NCBI GenBank assembly: GCA_937899645.1
Contig: CALCCD010000109.1
Span: 1-64,000 of the forward strand
Source of the DNA: an uncultured cyanobacterium
GTDB lineage: Bacteria; Cyanobacteriota; Cyanobacteriia; Cyanobacteriales; Geitlerinemataceae
Length of the DNA stretch: 64,000 bases
Direction of reading: 5' to 3'
The first letter of the stretch is position 1. Each line of letters starts with the position of its first letter. Positions 54,599 through 63,652 of this stretch are shown here, one piece after another. Made by a program: the position numbers and the translations under genes. The notes under the pieces were generated by a model. That model was not told the origin of the DNA and searched no databases. It saw only the letters and a list, made by a program, of their open reading frames with translations.

Positions 54599-55314
54599 TG
54601 GCCGAGCAGGCGCGATCGGACGCTTTCGGCGATCTGGTTGCCCAGATAGTCCGGAATCGCACTCTCGTTCGGCCCCAGCAAGTACAAAATCAGCCGCGTC
54701 CGCCCGCGCCACACCAGCAGGTTGGCGTTCACTACCAGCAGATCCTCCTGCCAGATCGCGTACATCACCTTGTAAAAAAGCCCCGGCTGGTTGTCCGCCT
54801 CGATTAGCAGCGCGGGCAGATGAAACACCGGATCGACGTAAAATTCCGTCTCGACATCTTCTAAACCGGCATTGAGGTTAAACTCGACCGCCAGCATCTC
54901 TTCGACTTCAAAGTGTCCCGCCAGCGCCTCGCGGATCGCCCGCCCGACGTTCTCCGCTGTCTTGTCCGTTAGTGACTTGCCGCCCCGCGAGACCACCAGC
55001 TTGACGAACACCAGCATCGGCGCGGCAATCTGGCCGTAGAGGCTCAGGCTGTGGATGGTCAGACCGTAGGCCGCCAAAACGCCGAAAATATCGCTCAGCA
55101 GAAACGACTGATTGCGGTAAGCAAAGTGCAGCGCGCTCTGGTCGCCTTCCGGCCGCAGCTCGATAACGGCCTGACGTTTCTTATATAAGTGGTAGGCCAG
55201 CTTGAGGTTTTGGAGCTGAATCTCGCTACTGACAAACTGCTCGTAAAATTGGGGAAAGGCTCGGTTAAAGCGCTTGAGCAGCTCGAGCGTTGAAGATTTC
55301 GATCCCGAAGTCAT
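54595..55314 (-). CDS. ACT-domain regulatory-type protein, conserved in cyanobacteria
   Basis: The 239-residue product has two ACT-like repeats: FLLSDIFGVLAAYGLTIHSL (about 70-89) and LLIEADNQPGLFYKVMYAIW (about 167-186) followed by VVNANLLVWRGRTRLILYLL. ACT domains bind amino acids or other small ligands and control enzymes; there is no catalytic part. The second repeat resembles that of GlnD and plant ACR proteins, which sense nitrogen status. ATG 55314. Its stop overlaps the start of the acetyltransferase gene. Confidence 0.75.
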   Translation of the reverse strand: MTSGSKSSTLELLKRFNRAFPQFYEQFVSSEIQLQNLKLAYHLYKKRQAVIELRPEGDQSALHFAYRNQSFLLSDIFGVLAAYGLTIHSLSLYGQIAAPMLVFVKLVVSRGGKSLTDKTAENVGRAIREALAGHFEVEEMLAVEFNLNAGLEDVETEFYVDPVFHLPALLIEADNQPGLFYKVMYAIWQEDLLVVNANLLVWRGRTRLILYLLGPNESAIPDYLGNQIAESVRSRLLGQ

Positions 55315-55831
55315 GGCAGAACGGTCGGCCTAGGGGCCAAGATACGGAGTGGAAGGGGTCAGGATCGAGAGTTCAGAGATAAGCTGCCCCGGCGGACTGC
55401 GCCAGACGAGCCGCACCGAACGAACCGTGCCGAACGAGCCGCACCTGAGAGCGATTTTTCCTTCTAACGTTAGCACTCGCGGGCTCACTCCGTGCCGCCC
55501 GTAGCCGCCCGGCAATTCTCGATTCGAGGATTCGGCGGCCAGCAATTCTCCATTCGGTAGAAGAGAGCTCAAAGTAAGGGGGCAAGCGAAGCGGAAGGGC
55601 AGCAGAGACAAGCGAGTTAGCCGCACCGCTCCCAAGATCTGCATCTGTGTCGCGTGCCTGCCGACCTCGCGGAACTGCTGCAAGTTTTAGCGAGCATCCC
55701 GAACGGCTGAGGTTCGGAGCCAAACAAATAAGCCAGGCAATAAATTACCGCACCAACTCCACGCTAGCCACAGCGGACTGCTACGATCGAGGCCGACCAG
55801 TCGAACGCACGGTGACTGAAACGGAGAACCG
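55315..55831. other. spacer before the ABC lipoprotein gene
   Basis: No convincing gene. The only repeat seen is GCAATTCTC-N-ATTCG, twice near 55510-55555. It must hold divergent promoters. Confidence 0.5.
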
Positions 55832-57664
55832 ATGGCTCGAACCGAAACCCCGACGCAGACGATCGCCCGCTGGTGGCACGCCACACGCCAGATGCTGCGC
55901 GACACCGCCCGAATTGCCGCGATTGCCCTGTGCTGTGCGATCGCGCTTGGCATACTCAGCGGCTGCAGTCTCGAAGATTTCCGCGTCGAGCCTCCCACGC
56001 CCCAAATCGTAATCGGCGCGCTCGGCCCTCCGAAAACCTTCAACGCCGCCCTCAGCAAAGAGTCGCCCAACGTCTTCGGCTATATCTACACCGGCCTGCT
56101 GGAAACCAACGGCGGCAATGGCGACCTGGAGCCCAGTCTCGCCGAGTCCTGGGAAATCTCCGAGGACAACTTGCAGGTGCGCTTCACGCTGCGCGAGGGG
56201 CTGCAATGGTCGGACGGCGAACCGCTAACTGCCGACGACGTGGTGTTTACGTTCCAGAAGATCTACGCCAACGAAGCGATCCCGACCTCGACGCGGGACG
56301 TGCTGCGGGTCGGCGAGAGCGGCACGCTGCCCGAGGTGCGGAAAGTTGACGATCGCACTGTCGATTTCATCCTGCCCGAGCCGTTCTCGCCGATCTTGCG
56401 ATCGCTGACCACCGCTATCCTGCCCAAGCACGCCCTGGAAGCGGCGGTGGACAGTGTGGACGCCGAGGGTACACCGGCCTTTAACTCCACCTGGGACACC
56501 AAAACACCACCGGAAGAGATCGTCGCCAGCGGCCCCTATACCCTCAAGGAGTACGTCACCGGCCAGCGCGTTACCTTCGATCGCAACCCCAACTACTGGA
56601 AACAGGAAGACCCCGATCGCCTGATGCCGTACATCGGCCGCTTCGTGTGGGAAGTGGTGGAAAATCAGGATACGCAGCTCTTTCAGTTCCGCGCCGGAAA
56701 CCTCAGCACCGTCAGCGTCGCGCCGCAATATTTCTCGCTGCTGAAGCGCGAAGAAGATCGCGGCGACTTCACGATTTACGAAGACGGCCCCGCCCTCGGC
56801 ACGACGTTTATCACGTTCAATCTGAATCGCGCCACCACCGAAGACGGCACGCCTCTCGTCGATCCGATTAAATCCGAGTGGTTCAACACGCTCGACTTCC
56901 GTAAGGCCGTCGCCCACGGACTCAATCGGCAGCGGGCGATCGACAATATCTATCGCGGCCTCGGCGAACTCCAGCACTCGCCAATCTCGATCCAGAGTCC
57001 GTTTTACCTACCGCCGGAAAAAGGGCTGCCCACCTACGACTACGACCCCGAGAAGTCGCGCGAGCTGCTGGCGGGTGCGGGCTTCACCTACGACGATAGC
57101 GGCCAGCTGTTCGACAAAGACGGCAACCGCGTCTCGTTTTCGCTAATCACGAACGCCGGAAATCAGGTGCGCGAAGCCCTCGGGGCGCAGATCAAGCAAG
57201 ACCTCAGCGAAATCGGCATCGAGGTGAACTTTACGCCGATCGACTTCAACAACTTGGTCGGCAAGCTGACCGATAGCCTCGACTGGGAGTGCCATCTGCT
57301 CGGCTTTACCGGCGGCATCGAACCCCACGGCGGCTCCACGATTTGGTCGGTGGACGGGCGGCTGCACAGCTTCAATCAAGACCGCGCCGACCCGCCGATC
57401 GTCGGGCGCGAGGTCAGCGACTGGGAACAGGAAATCGCCGATCTCTACGTGGCGGGCTCGAAGGAGTTCGACGAAGCGAAGCGCTACGAAATCTACAGCA
57501 AAACCCAGATCGTTACCCAAGAACAACTGCCCTATATCTATTTGGTCAATCCGCTGTCAATGTCTGCCATCCGCGACAACATCGAGAACGTGAAGTATTC
57601 AGCACTGGGTGGGGCATTCTGGAACCTGCACGAGCTGGACTTCACGAGCGAGATTGCGGAGTAG
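55832..57664 (+). CDS. ABC-transporter substrate-binding lipoprotein, family 5 (peptide/nickel type)
   Basis: The 610-residue product is a family 5 extracellular solute-binding protein. The signal ends in a lipobox (ALGILSGC, Cys about residue 48), so the mature protein is a lipid-anchored periplasmic binding protein. Typical segments: VFGYIYTGLLETNGG, EPSLAESWEISEDNLQVRFT, LREGLQWSDGEPLTADDVVF, and GPYTLKEYVTGQRVTFDRNP, VAHGLNRQRAIDNIY. Family members bind peptides, nickel or other solutes; no permease or ATPase gene is here. The Ser/Thr kinase gene starts 4 nt after its stop, so co-transcription is almost certain. ATG 55832; M21 is an alternative. Confidence 0.92.
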   Translation: MARTETPTQTIARWWHATRQMLRDTARIAAIALCCAIALGILSGCSLEDFRVEPPTPQIVIGALGPPKTFNAALSKESPNVFGYIYTGLLETNGGNGDLEPSLAESWEISEDNLQVRFTLREGLQWSDGEPLTADDVVFTFQKIYANEAIPTSTRDVLRVGESGTLPEVRKVDDRTVDFILPEPFSPILRSLTTAILPKHALEAAVDSVDAEGTPAFNSTWDTKTPPEEIVASGPYTLKEYVTGQRVTFDRNPNYWKQEDPDRLMPYIGRFVWEVVENQDTQLFQFRAGNLSTVSVAPQYFSLLKREEDRGDFTIYEDGPALGTTFITFNLNRATTEDGTPLVDPIKSEWFNTLDFRKAVAHGLNRQRAIDNIYRGLGELQHSPISIQSPFYLPPEKGLPTYDYDPEKSRELLAGAGFTYDDSGQLFDKDGNRVSFSLITNAGNQVREALGAQIKQDLSEIGIEVNFTPIDFNNLVGKLTDSLDWECHLLGFTGGIEPHGGSTIWSVDGRLHSFNQDRADPPIVGREVSDWEQEIADLYVAGSKEFDEAKRYEIYSKTQIVTQEQLPYIYLVNPLSMSAIRDNIENVKYSALGGAFWNLHELDFTSEIAE

Positions 57665-57668
57665 TCGG

Positions 57669-58703
57669 GTGAGCGAACTGGTCGGCGCAGGCGAATCGGG
57701 GCGCGTTATTGCCGATCGCTATGCGATCGATCGCGTCTTGGGCCGCAATGCCACCGGTGGTCGCGTGACGTATCTGGCGCGCGACACCGAGACCGACGCG
57801 CGGGTGGCGTTGAAGGAGTTTCAGTTTGCGAGCGGCGGCGGTTGGCAGGGATACGACGCGATCGCCCGCGAGTTCGAGATCTTGCAGGCGATCGCGATTC
57901 CCGGCGTGCCGCGCTATCTGGGCAGCTTTGAGGGCGATCGGGCCGTCTATCTGGTGCAGGAATACAAAGACGCACCGAACCTGGCGCAGCGGATAGCGGT
58001 CTCCAAGCTTGACGCGGTGGCGGTTCGCAAGCTGACGGGCGATTTGCTGGAAATCCTTGCCGCACTACAGGCCAGCGTGCCGCCGATCCTGCATCGCGAC
58101 CTGAAGCCTGAAAACATTCTGCTTTCGGATGCGGGCGAAACTTTCCTCGTGGATTTTGGCTTTGCGCGGCGCGGCGTCAGCGGCGACGGCGATGGTACGG
58201 CGTCGAGCTTGGTGCGCGGGACGCTGGGATTCATGGCTCCGGAGCAGATTTTGAATCGCCCGCTGACGCTGGCGACTGACCTCTACGGGCTAGGGGCGAC
58301 GCTGGTGTGTCTGTGGACGGGGACGCCGAGCGATCGCGTGGGCGACTGGGTGGACGGCGGATTTCGGATCGCGGTCGATCGCGCCGTGCCGCAGTTGCCG
58401 CCAGCAGAGCAGAAGTGGTTGGCGAAGCTGGTCGCGCCTGAAGCGAGCGAAAGATTTGCGAGTGCGAGTACAGCACTAGTGGCGTGGCGAGAGATTGAGG
58501 CGAAGGGCGATGGGGAGGGCGCGATCGAGCCAATCGAGCCGGTGGCGCTGGCAGAAGTTTGGCGGGAGCTGCCGGTGCGGCGACTGCTGGCCTTGGCGAT
58601 TGCGTCGGGAATTTTTGCGAGCGGGATCGACCTGTGGTGGTCGCTGAGCGTTGGCGTCGGGGAGGCGATCGGGGAGGCGCTGCGATCGTTGCTGGCGCTG
58701 TAG
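57669..58703 (+). CDS. Ser/Thr protein kinase with C-terminal membrane segment
   Basis: The 344-residue product starts at GTG 57669, 4 nt after the upstream stop. Hanks-type kinase: a relaxed Gly loop (VLGRNATGGRVTYLARD), the catalytic Lys in VALKEFQF, ILHRDLKPENILL, VDFGFARRG, and GTLGFMAPEQILN. All active-site residues are present. After the catalytic domain, about residues 315-344 hold hydrophobic stretches (LLALAIASGIFASG) that may anchor it. No sensor domain outside is seen. The close link to a binding lipoprotein is unusual for this kinase class and suggests a shared signal; its targets are unknown. Confidence 0.9.
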   Translation: MSELVGAGESGRVIADRYAIDRVLGRNATGGRVTYLARDTETDARVALKEFQFASGGGWQGYDAIAREFEILQAIAIPGVPRYLGSFEGDRAVYLVQEYKDAPNLAQRIAVSKLDAVAVRKLTGDLLEILAALQASVPPILHRDLKPENILLSDAGETFLVDFGFARRGVSGDGDGTASSLVRGTLGFMAPEQILNRPLTLATDLYGLGATLVCLWTGTPSDRVGDWVDGGFRIAVDRAVPQLPPAEQKWLAKLVAPEASERFASASTALVAWREIEAKGDGEGAIEPIEPVALAEVWRELPVRRLLALAIASGIFASGIDLWWSLSVGVGEAIGEALRSLLAL

Positions 58704-58717
58704 CCTGTCTCTGGCAA

Positions 58718-60082
58718 CTATTTTGAAGCCATCGTCCGCAGCCGGTCGTTAACGCGATCGAGCAACTTGCCAAAATTCGGCTCCTGCTCTAGCCGCTGGG
58801 CGATCTTCTCGCAACCGTAAAGCACCGTCGTATGGTCTTTGCCGCCGAACTCTTCGCCGATCTTCGGGAAGCTCAGATCCGTATGTTGCCGCATCAGATA
58901 CATCGCCAACTGCCGCGCTTGGCTGACCTCCCGCCGCCGCGTCGCGCTCTTCATATCCTCCACCGTCACGTTGAGTTCCGCCGCCACCGCCTCCAGCACC
59001 GACTGCGGACGCGCGATCGCGATCTCGAGCTGCGGGCTGAGGATCGGCGCGATATTCTCCACCCGCAGCGGCAGACCCGACATCGAAATATAGGCGACCG
59101 CGCGGATCAGCGCCCCTTCCAGTTCGCGAATGTTCGACTTGTAATTCGTGGCGATGTACTCGATGATGTCGCGCGGCAGGCGCATATTGTCGTACTCCGC
59201 CTTCTTCTGCAAAATCGCCATGCGCGTTTCCAGATCGGGCGTTTGGATGTCGGCAATTAGCCCCATCGAGAAGCGCGAACACAGCCGCTCTTGGAGACAG
59301 GGAATCTGATTCGGGGGGCGATCGCTGGCTAACACCACCTGCTTGCCAGCTTCGTGCAGCGCGTTAAACGTATGGAAAAACTCCTCTTGGGTGTACTCCG
59401 TGCCTTCGATAAATTGAATATCGTCCACGAGCAGCACGTCCGCCTCGCGATAGTGCTGGCGAAACTCCTGCATGCTGTCGCGGCGGATCGCGTCGATTAG
59501 GTCGTTGGTGAAGCGCTCGGTAGAGACGTAAAAAATCTTCGTGCTGGCGTCGGCGTCGAGGCGGTAGTGCCCGATCGCCTGCATCAGGTGCGTCTTGCCC
59601 AGACCGACGCCACCGCAGAGAAACAGCGGGTTAAACTCGCGCCCCGGATATTCCGCCACCGCCAGCGCCGCCGCGTGGGCCATGCGGCTGTTCGCACCGA
59701 CCACAAACCGAGAAAACACGTATTTGCTGTTGAGCTCGAACTGGCGACCGGAAGCGGCCCCGCTCGGCGGTCGCTGCGGCCCGCGTCCCGCCCCCGGCGC
59801 GATCGTCGCATCGGCGATGCCGCCACGCGACGCCGGATCGAGCGTCAGTTCCACCTCGACCGTCTGCCCGAAAGCCTCGCTGGCCGCTGCTGCGATCTTT
59901 CCTAGATAGTACTTTTGCAGCCAGTTGCGCGCGAACGGGTTCGAGACGCGAACGCTCAGGCGCTGGCCGTCGAAATCTTCCGCCTGCGTCGCCGCGAGCC
60001 AAGTCTCGAAAGTCGGCGGGCTAAGCTCCTGCTTAAGCCGCTCCAGCACCGTCTGCCAGGTTGTTTCAAGGGATGTAGTCAC
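58718..60082 (-). CDS. dnaA: chromosomal replication initiator DnaA
   Basis: The 454-residue DnaA is complete: N-terminal domain I ([20 protein letters not shown]), a Pro/Gly-rich linker (about 85-110), AAA+ ATPase with Walker A GGVGLGKT (157-164) and Walker B LLVDDIQF, sensor regions, and domain IV with the DnaA-box helix ([20 protein letters not shown], then [14 protein letters not shown]). It should bind oriC and start replication. It converges with the Ser/Thr kinase gene, the stops 14 nt apart. The upstream region 60083-60460 has no cluster of DnaA boxes, in keeping with many cyanobacteria where dnaA is not next to a clear origin. Confidence 0.98.
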   Translation of the reverse strand: MTTSLETTWQTVLERLKQELSPPTFETWLAATQAEDFDGQRLSVRVSNPFARNWLQKYYLGKIAAAASEAFGQTVEVELTLDPASRGGIADATIAPGAGRGPQRPPSGAASGRQFELNSKYVFSRFVVGANSRMAHAAALAVAEYPGREFNPLFLCGGVGLGKTHLMQAIGHYRLDADASTKIFYVSTERFTNDLIDAIRRDSMQEFRQHYREADVLLVDDIQFIEGTEYTQEEFFHTFNALHEAGKQVVLASDRPPNQIPCLQERLCSRFSMGLIADIQTPDLETRMAILQKKAEYDNMRLPRDIIEYIATNYKSNIRELEGALIRAVAYISMSGLPLRVENIAPILSPQLEIAIARPQSVLEAVAAELNVTVEDMKSATRRREVSQARQLAMYLMRQHTDLSFPKIGEEFGGKDHTTVLYGCEKIAQRLEQEPNFGKLLDRVNDRLRTMASK

Positions 60083-60460
60083 AGAAGCGATGTGAAGGAA
60101 CGGTGTGCGGGAGCGAGGTGAAGGGCAGTGAAGAGGCGCGCGAGCCGGATTCGAGGCCGGGGCACGCAGGCTGAATATCAGGGAAGTAGGGTCAGTGTAG
60201 CGTCGCTGCCCGGTTCAGAGAGGTCGATCGCCTGCGGGTAGCACTATCTCCGGAGGGCATCATCCAATTAGCGCTAGACCCTTTTTGCAATGAGCGGCGG
60301 GGCGGGCCGTCGAACGCCCGAGCCAACACGATCGCAGTGACTGAACCCCTCGCTGGATAAGGACTTTAAATCTAATTGATGGCAACTCCTCGCGTGGTGA
60401 TGCGAGCTCGGCCTCCCGTGCCGCCGCCGCGCGATCGGCCTCCAGACTTAATATCCGCGC
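60083..60460. other. spacer upstream of dnaA, no oriC-like cluster seen
   Basis: The 378 bp contain one partial DnaA-like box (TTATCCAGC on the minus strand near 60355) and no second one. No gene or strong hairpin is seen. The dnaA promoter should lie here. Confidence 0.5.
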
Positions 60461-61237
60461 CTAATTCGACGCACCCAGGATATCTTCACCGTCGTGGGCA
60501 TAGATGTAGCTGTAATTAAATTGCAAGGAATTCGGGTGGCGAATCACCGCAAACCCAAATTCCGTCACTTCTCTGGCGGGAAAAGTCGCCATCACCAGCT
60601 CGACGAGCTTGCGCGCCGGGATCGTCGGAACTTTGATGTAGTAGTCGCGGCGCGCGAAGAATTTTTTCTTGTCGCGCGGCACGACGATCCCGTTAACCCG
60701 GTGGGTATTTTGGATTGGCTTAATGTAGCGCTGCATGAATTCTTCCTGGTTTTTCTGCAAGCGATACAGCCGCTCCTGTTGCATCCAGCTCATACCGAAC
60801 ATCATTTTCAGCAGCTCGAATCCCAGCGTGTAGTTAAAAGCATTGTTGCTCTCCTCGGAGCTGCCCATCAGCTTGACGGCAATCTGCAAATACTGCTCCG
60901 GCTGACGCTGCAAGTCCTGGGCGCAGTGAACGTAAAACTGGCGGATGTACTTGCGAAGCAGGTTTTCCGTCAGCGTCGTGTTGATATGAAACGCCTTGAG
61001 GTGGCCTTCGACTTTTCGCTGGGTGTCGTAGTCGTCGAGCAGCCGAAATACCAGGCCGTCCGCCGTGTACTCATCGAGAAATTCTGCCTGCACGCTCGGC
61101 GGTGCTGCGCAGAGCACGTGGCATAGCGACAGCACGTAGCGCCGCTCGTTCCAGTGCAGCGAGCTCACCCACTGACGCACCTCTTGGGGCAACCGCGAGA
61201 AGATGGCATCGGAGTTAAACGTTTCGTTGGACAGCAT
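60461..61237 (-). CDS. conserved cyanobacterial protein of unknown function
   Basis: The 258-residue product starts MLSNETFNSDAIFSRLPQEV and is mainly helical: WVSSLHWNERRYVLSLCHVL, EFLDEYTADGLVFRLLDDYD, IRQFYVHCAQDLQRQPEQYL and LLKMMFGMSWMQQERLYRLQ, followed by a beta-rich end with IVVPRDKKKFFARRDYYIKV. This pattern is familiar from many cyanobacteria, without a proven role. There is no signal or membrane segment. Its promoter should lie in 61238-61600. Confidence 0.75.
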   Translation of the reverse strand: MLSNETFNSDAIFSRLPQEVRQWVSSLHWNERRYVLSLCHVLCAAPPSVQAEFLDEYTADGLVFRLLDDYDTQRKVEGHLKAFHINTTLTENLLRKYIRQFYVHCAQDLQRQPEQYLQIAVKLMGSSEESNNAFNYTLGFELLKMMFGMSWMQQERLYRLQKNQEEFMQRYIKPIQNTHRVNGIVVPRDKKKFFARRDYYIKVPTIPARKLVELVMATFPAREVTEFGFAVIRHPNSLQFNYSYIYAHDGEDILGASN

Positions 61238-61600
61238 AGCGGCGCTCTTCCTGGGTTCGAGCGAAAGTTAGGGCGGCAGGGTTCGGGCACGGATACACGC
61301 CAGAGGAGTTCGATTACTGCTCCCATCATCGCGGCAATTTATCTCTGCCGCCACTGGCTCAGCTTTCTGCTTGGCCCGACCGTACGCAAAACTCGATGCA
61401 GGCAGCGAAGTCCGAGCGACGGTCGTTATTTTCCGTTTTTCCACCTCGTCCGACTGGGTCAGAACTCGCGGCGTTTACTGCTTTCTCCGTAGTCTCCGAA
61501 CGCCTGCGCTTTATCGGCGCTTTATAAACTCCGCGTTCGTGTGAAGAGTGGATGAAGCTCAGGGATTTTACGGTCACCTTGCGCCGCCGATCGGCTAATC
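61238..61600. other. spacer with no gene seen
   Basis: Between the conserved gene and the first PEP-CTERM-like gene. Only short frames; no repeats. The regulatory palindrome follows at 61601. Confidence 0.5.
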
Positions 61601-61618
61601 TTCCGAAGAAGTACGGAG
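61601..61618 (+). promoter_or_regulatory. palindrome upstream of the first PEP-CTERM-like gene
   Basis: TTCCGAAGAAGTACGGAG ends 50 nt before the ATG at 61668. It matches the site before the second gene (62757) in the TTCCG, AAG and TACGGA parts, at exactly the same distance from the ATG. Confidence 0.6.
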
Positions 61619-61667
61619 ACAAAACAGTCGTCTTCGTCGTCAGACCATCAAGCTAGAGGTAGCAGAC

Positions 61668-62276
61668 ATGCGATGTTTAGTACGAATAGCTGTGATGTCA
61701 GGTGCGATCGCGATTGGATTGGGAAGCCCCGCTGTTGCGGGCACGATGTTTCGCTCGGTAGATTTGCCCGAACCGAGCGCGAGTGATTCGGAGTGGCTGC
61801 ACGAGGCTGGTAACCCGACGCACTCCAGCGCAGACGATCTGGGCAGTGCGGCGATCGTCAAAAGTGCGCTCTCGTTACCCCAGACGGGCGAACCACACAG
61901 CTGGACGCGTTCGGGACGTGAGGTTGAAGCCGTAATCGCCTTGGTTAAAGCGCAGCTCGATCGCGTTCTCAGCGTCGATCGTCTGCTCGAGCGCGAGCCG
62001 ACCGCTGTGACCGGCCCTGCGTATTTCCTAGCCCCATCCGTTCCCGACGCCCCGGGCAAGACCGCCGCGCTTGCGGAAACCGCCGCGGAAACCACTGAAG
62101 CGCCGCAGCCGGAGGGCCTGCCTCCGGAGGCGACTCCCACAGACGACTCCGATCGCGCTGACGCCGAAGGAAATATCGAGACAAGAGCCAGTACGGACGG
62201 TCTGGAAACGGGAGCGGCGCTGGGTCTGCTCGCGATCGGTTCGCTCCTGGCCGCGCGGGCACGACGCCAGGTCTAG
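61668..62276 (+). CDS. exported protein with PEP-CTERM-like tail lacking the PEP motif
   Basis: The 202-residue product has a signal peptide (MRCLVRIAVMSGAIAIGLGS, cleavage near AVAG) and a C-terminal tail LETGAALGLLAIGSLLAARA ending RRQV: a membrane segment followed by Arg, as in PEP-CTERM proteins, but with LETG in place of VPEP. The same ALGLLA-GSL segment appears in the neighbour at 62824. The middle part is low-complexity, acidic, Ala/Pro-rich, with no domain. It may be a degenerate exosortase substrate or use a different sorting signal. The upstream palindrome is shared with the neighbour, which supports joint regulation. Confidence 0.7.
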   Translation: MRCLVRIAVMSGAIAIGLGSPAVAGTMFRSVDLPEPSASDSEWLHEAGNPTHSSADDLGSAAIVKSALSLPQTGEPHSWTRSGREVEAVIALVKAQLDRVLSVDRLLEREPTAVTGPAYFLAPSVPDAPGKTAALAETAAETTEAPQPEGLPPEATPTDDSDRADAEGNIETRASTDGLETGAALGLLAIGSLLAARARRQV

Positions 62277-62487
62277 TGCCGTCGGCTTACCTCGGAAGCT
62301 CTACGGGGCGGGTCTCGCAAAACAGGCCGGGAGTTATCCTCCTGACGGGGGCTAGGGTCGCGAGACTTTTACGGCAATACTTCTGAAAACAGAGTCATCG
62401 TCGTTCCTCCGCTCTTTTGAAAGTGGGGGAATTTGGCGATCTTGTCGTCATGTAAACGTACGCGTTATCTCGATCTCTCCTGAATCT

Positions 62488-62527
62488 AAAAATCTCCCGA
62501 GATCTTGCTGAGATCGGGAGATTTTTT
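62488..62527 (+). terminator. intrinsic terminator between the PEP-CTERM-like genes
   Basis: AAAATCTCCCG pairs with CGGGAGATTTT, with an inner ATCT/AGAT pairing and a 2-nt bulge, followed by TTTTTTG. Confidence 0.85.
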
Positions 62528-62756
62528 GTGCTGACCGTAATTCTCTACAGCAGCAGTTTTCTCGATCGGTCTTCAGAATAGCACCGAAAGATTAAGACCT
62601 TATGTAGATTGCGGGGATTTTAAATGCCTTTGTAGACACCTTTGCATATTCTTGCGAATTGATTCTTTGTCGCATCTTTATAAAAGTCACTTTTTCTTGA
62701 AGACTGCGTAAAGTCATTCGGCTTTGCGTGCACTTGAGAGAACTTGGGAATAGATT

Positions 62757-62774
62757 TTCCGTATAAGTACGGAA
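62757..62774 (+). promoter_or_regulatory. palindrome upstream of the second PEP-CTERM gene
   Basis: TTCCGTATAAGTACGGAA is a 7-4-7 inverted repeat (TTCCGTA/TACGGAA). It ends 50 nt before ATG 62824, the same spacing as at 61601. Confidence 0.7.
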
Positions 62775-62823
62775 GCAGCTTTTAGAACCTCCGTAGAAAA
62801 ACAGAAGCTTTAAGGTACGTAAA

Positions 62824-63549
62824 ATGCAAAACTTTGTGCGCGTTGCGATTACGGCTGGTGTGGCAGCGATCGGTTTGGGCCTCTCTACGGCTGCTCACGC
62901 CGGAACGCTCGTTGAGAAGAAAGTTGATTTCCGTGGATGGTGGCGGGCTGACGCATCCGAGCCGATCGATCTAGGCAACGGACTGATGCTGACGGTGACG
63001 GCTGGGGTGCACTCCGGCGGCCCGAGCGCGAATGCGCCTCTGAACGTCGTCCGTGATGCGAAGGTAACTCAAAACGCCAAAGGCTTGGGCGTAAAGAACT
63101 TCCCGATCGTCGACTCGAAAGAGCTCGACGGTTCTGGCTTTCCGGAGTTCCTGCGCTTTACGTTCTCCGAGGCTATCGATCTTAGCTCGGTGTTCTTTTC
63201 CAAGGCCGATGGGAAAGACGAGTTCGATGTGGGCATCGACGGTATCGACATGCACATCAACGACACGTTCGGCACCGATCGCATTCGCAGCTTTGCGCGG
63301 GTTCCCACACGGAAGGGTCCCCTGTATAAGGTGGACTTCTCGGGCGGCGTCGATCTCGCCGGTGACGGCACGAACGCCCTGGTTCCGGCAGAAGGTACGG
63401 TCTTCGACTTTTACACGACCGACAAGGGAGACGACTACCGTATTGCGAAGATGAAAATCGTCCACGAAGTACCCGAACCGGCGACGGCGCTGGGGCTGCT
63501 GGCGGTCGGTTCGCTGGCGATCGCGCGCGGACGCAAGCGCGACAGCTAG
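62824..63549 (+). CDS. PEP-CTERM exported protein
   Basis: The 241-residue product has a signal peptide (MQNFVRVAITAGVAAIGLGL, cleavage near AHAG), a beta-rich body with segments such as LMLTVTAGVHSGGPSANAPL and FLRFTFSEAIDLSSVFFSKA, and a canonical PEP-CTERM tail: VPEPATALGLLAVGSLAIAR followed by GRKRDS. PEP-CTERM proteins are handled by exosortase, which removes the tail at the membrane; no exosortase gene is in the window. The body is of the type that forms small extracellular beta-sandwiches and may belong to the matrix or surface. Paired with the gene at 61668 by promoter and tail. Confidence 0.88.
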   Translation: MQNFVRVAITAGVAAIGLGLSTAAHAGTLVEKKVDFRGWWRADASEPIDLGNGLMLTVTAGVHSGGPSANAPLNVVRDAKVTQNAKGLGVKNFPIVDSKELDGSGFPEFLRFTFSEAIDLSSVFFSKADGKDEFDVGIDGIDMHINDTFGTDRIRSFARVPTRKGPLYKVDFSGGVDLAGDGTNALVPAEGTVFDFYTTDKGDDYRIAKMKIVHEVPEPATALGLLAVGSLAIARGRKRDS

Positions 63550-63623
63550 CTCGATCGCGCGTGACTCAGGCCGCTCTGCCGACCTAGCGATTCCAGGCAA
63601 TATCGAGGAATGTATCTCGCTGC

Positions 63624-63652
63624 ATCCCCGGTTTCACGCTGAAGCCGGGGAT
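63624..63652 (+). terminator. hairpin after the PEP-CTERM gene
   Basis: ATCCCCGGTTTC (63624-63635) pairs with GAAGCCGGGGAT (63641-63652); only two T follow, so termination is likely but not strong. The rest of 63550-63822 holds no gene. Confidence 0.6.

Larger units (their letters stand above)
62277..62823. other. spacer with terminator and palindrome
   Basis: No gene is seen. An intrinsic terminator (62488-62527) and the palindrome at 62757-62774 are listed separately. The last 250 bp are AT-rich. Confidence 0.6.

Noticed and set aside
55330-55723. Two overlapping minus-strand frames before the ABC lipoprotein gene
   Set aside because: No ribosome site or domain, composition like random GC-rich DNA.
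60083-60460. oriC next to dnaA
   Set aside because: Only one partial DnaA-like box and no AT-rich unwinding region.
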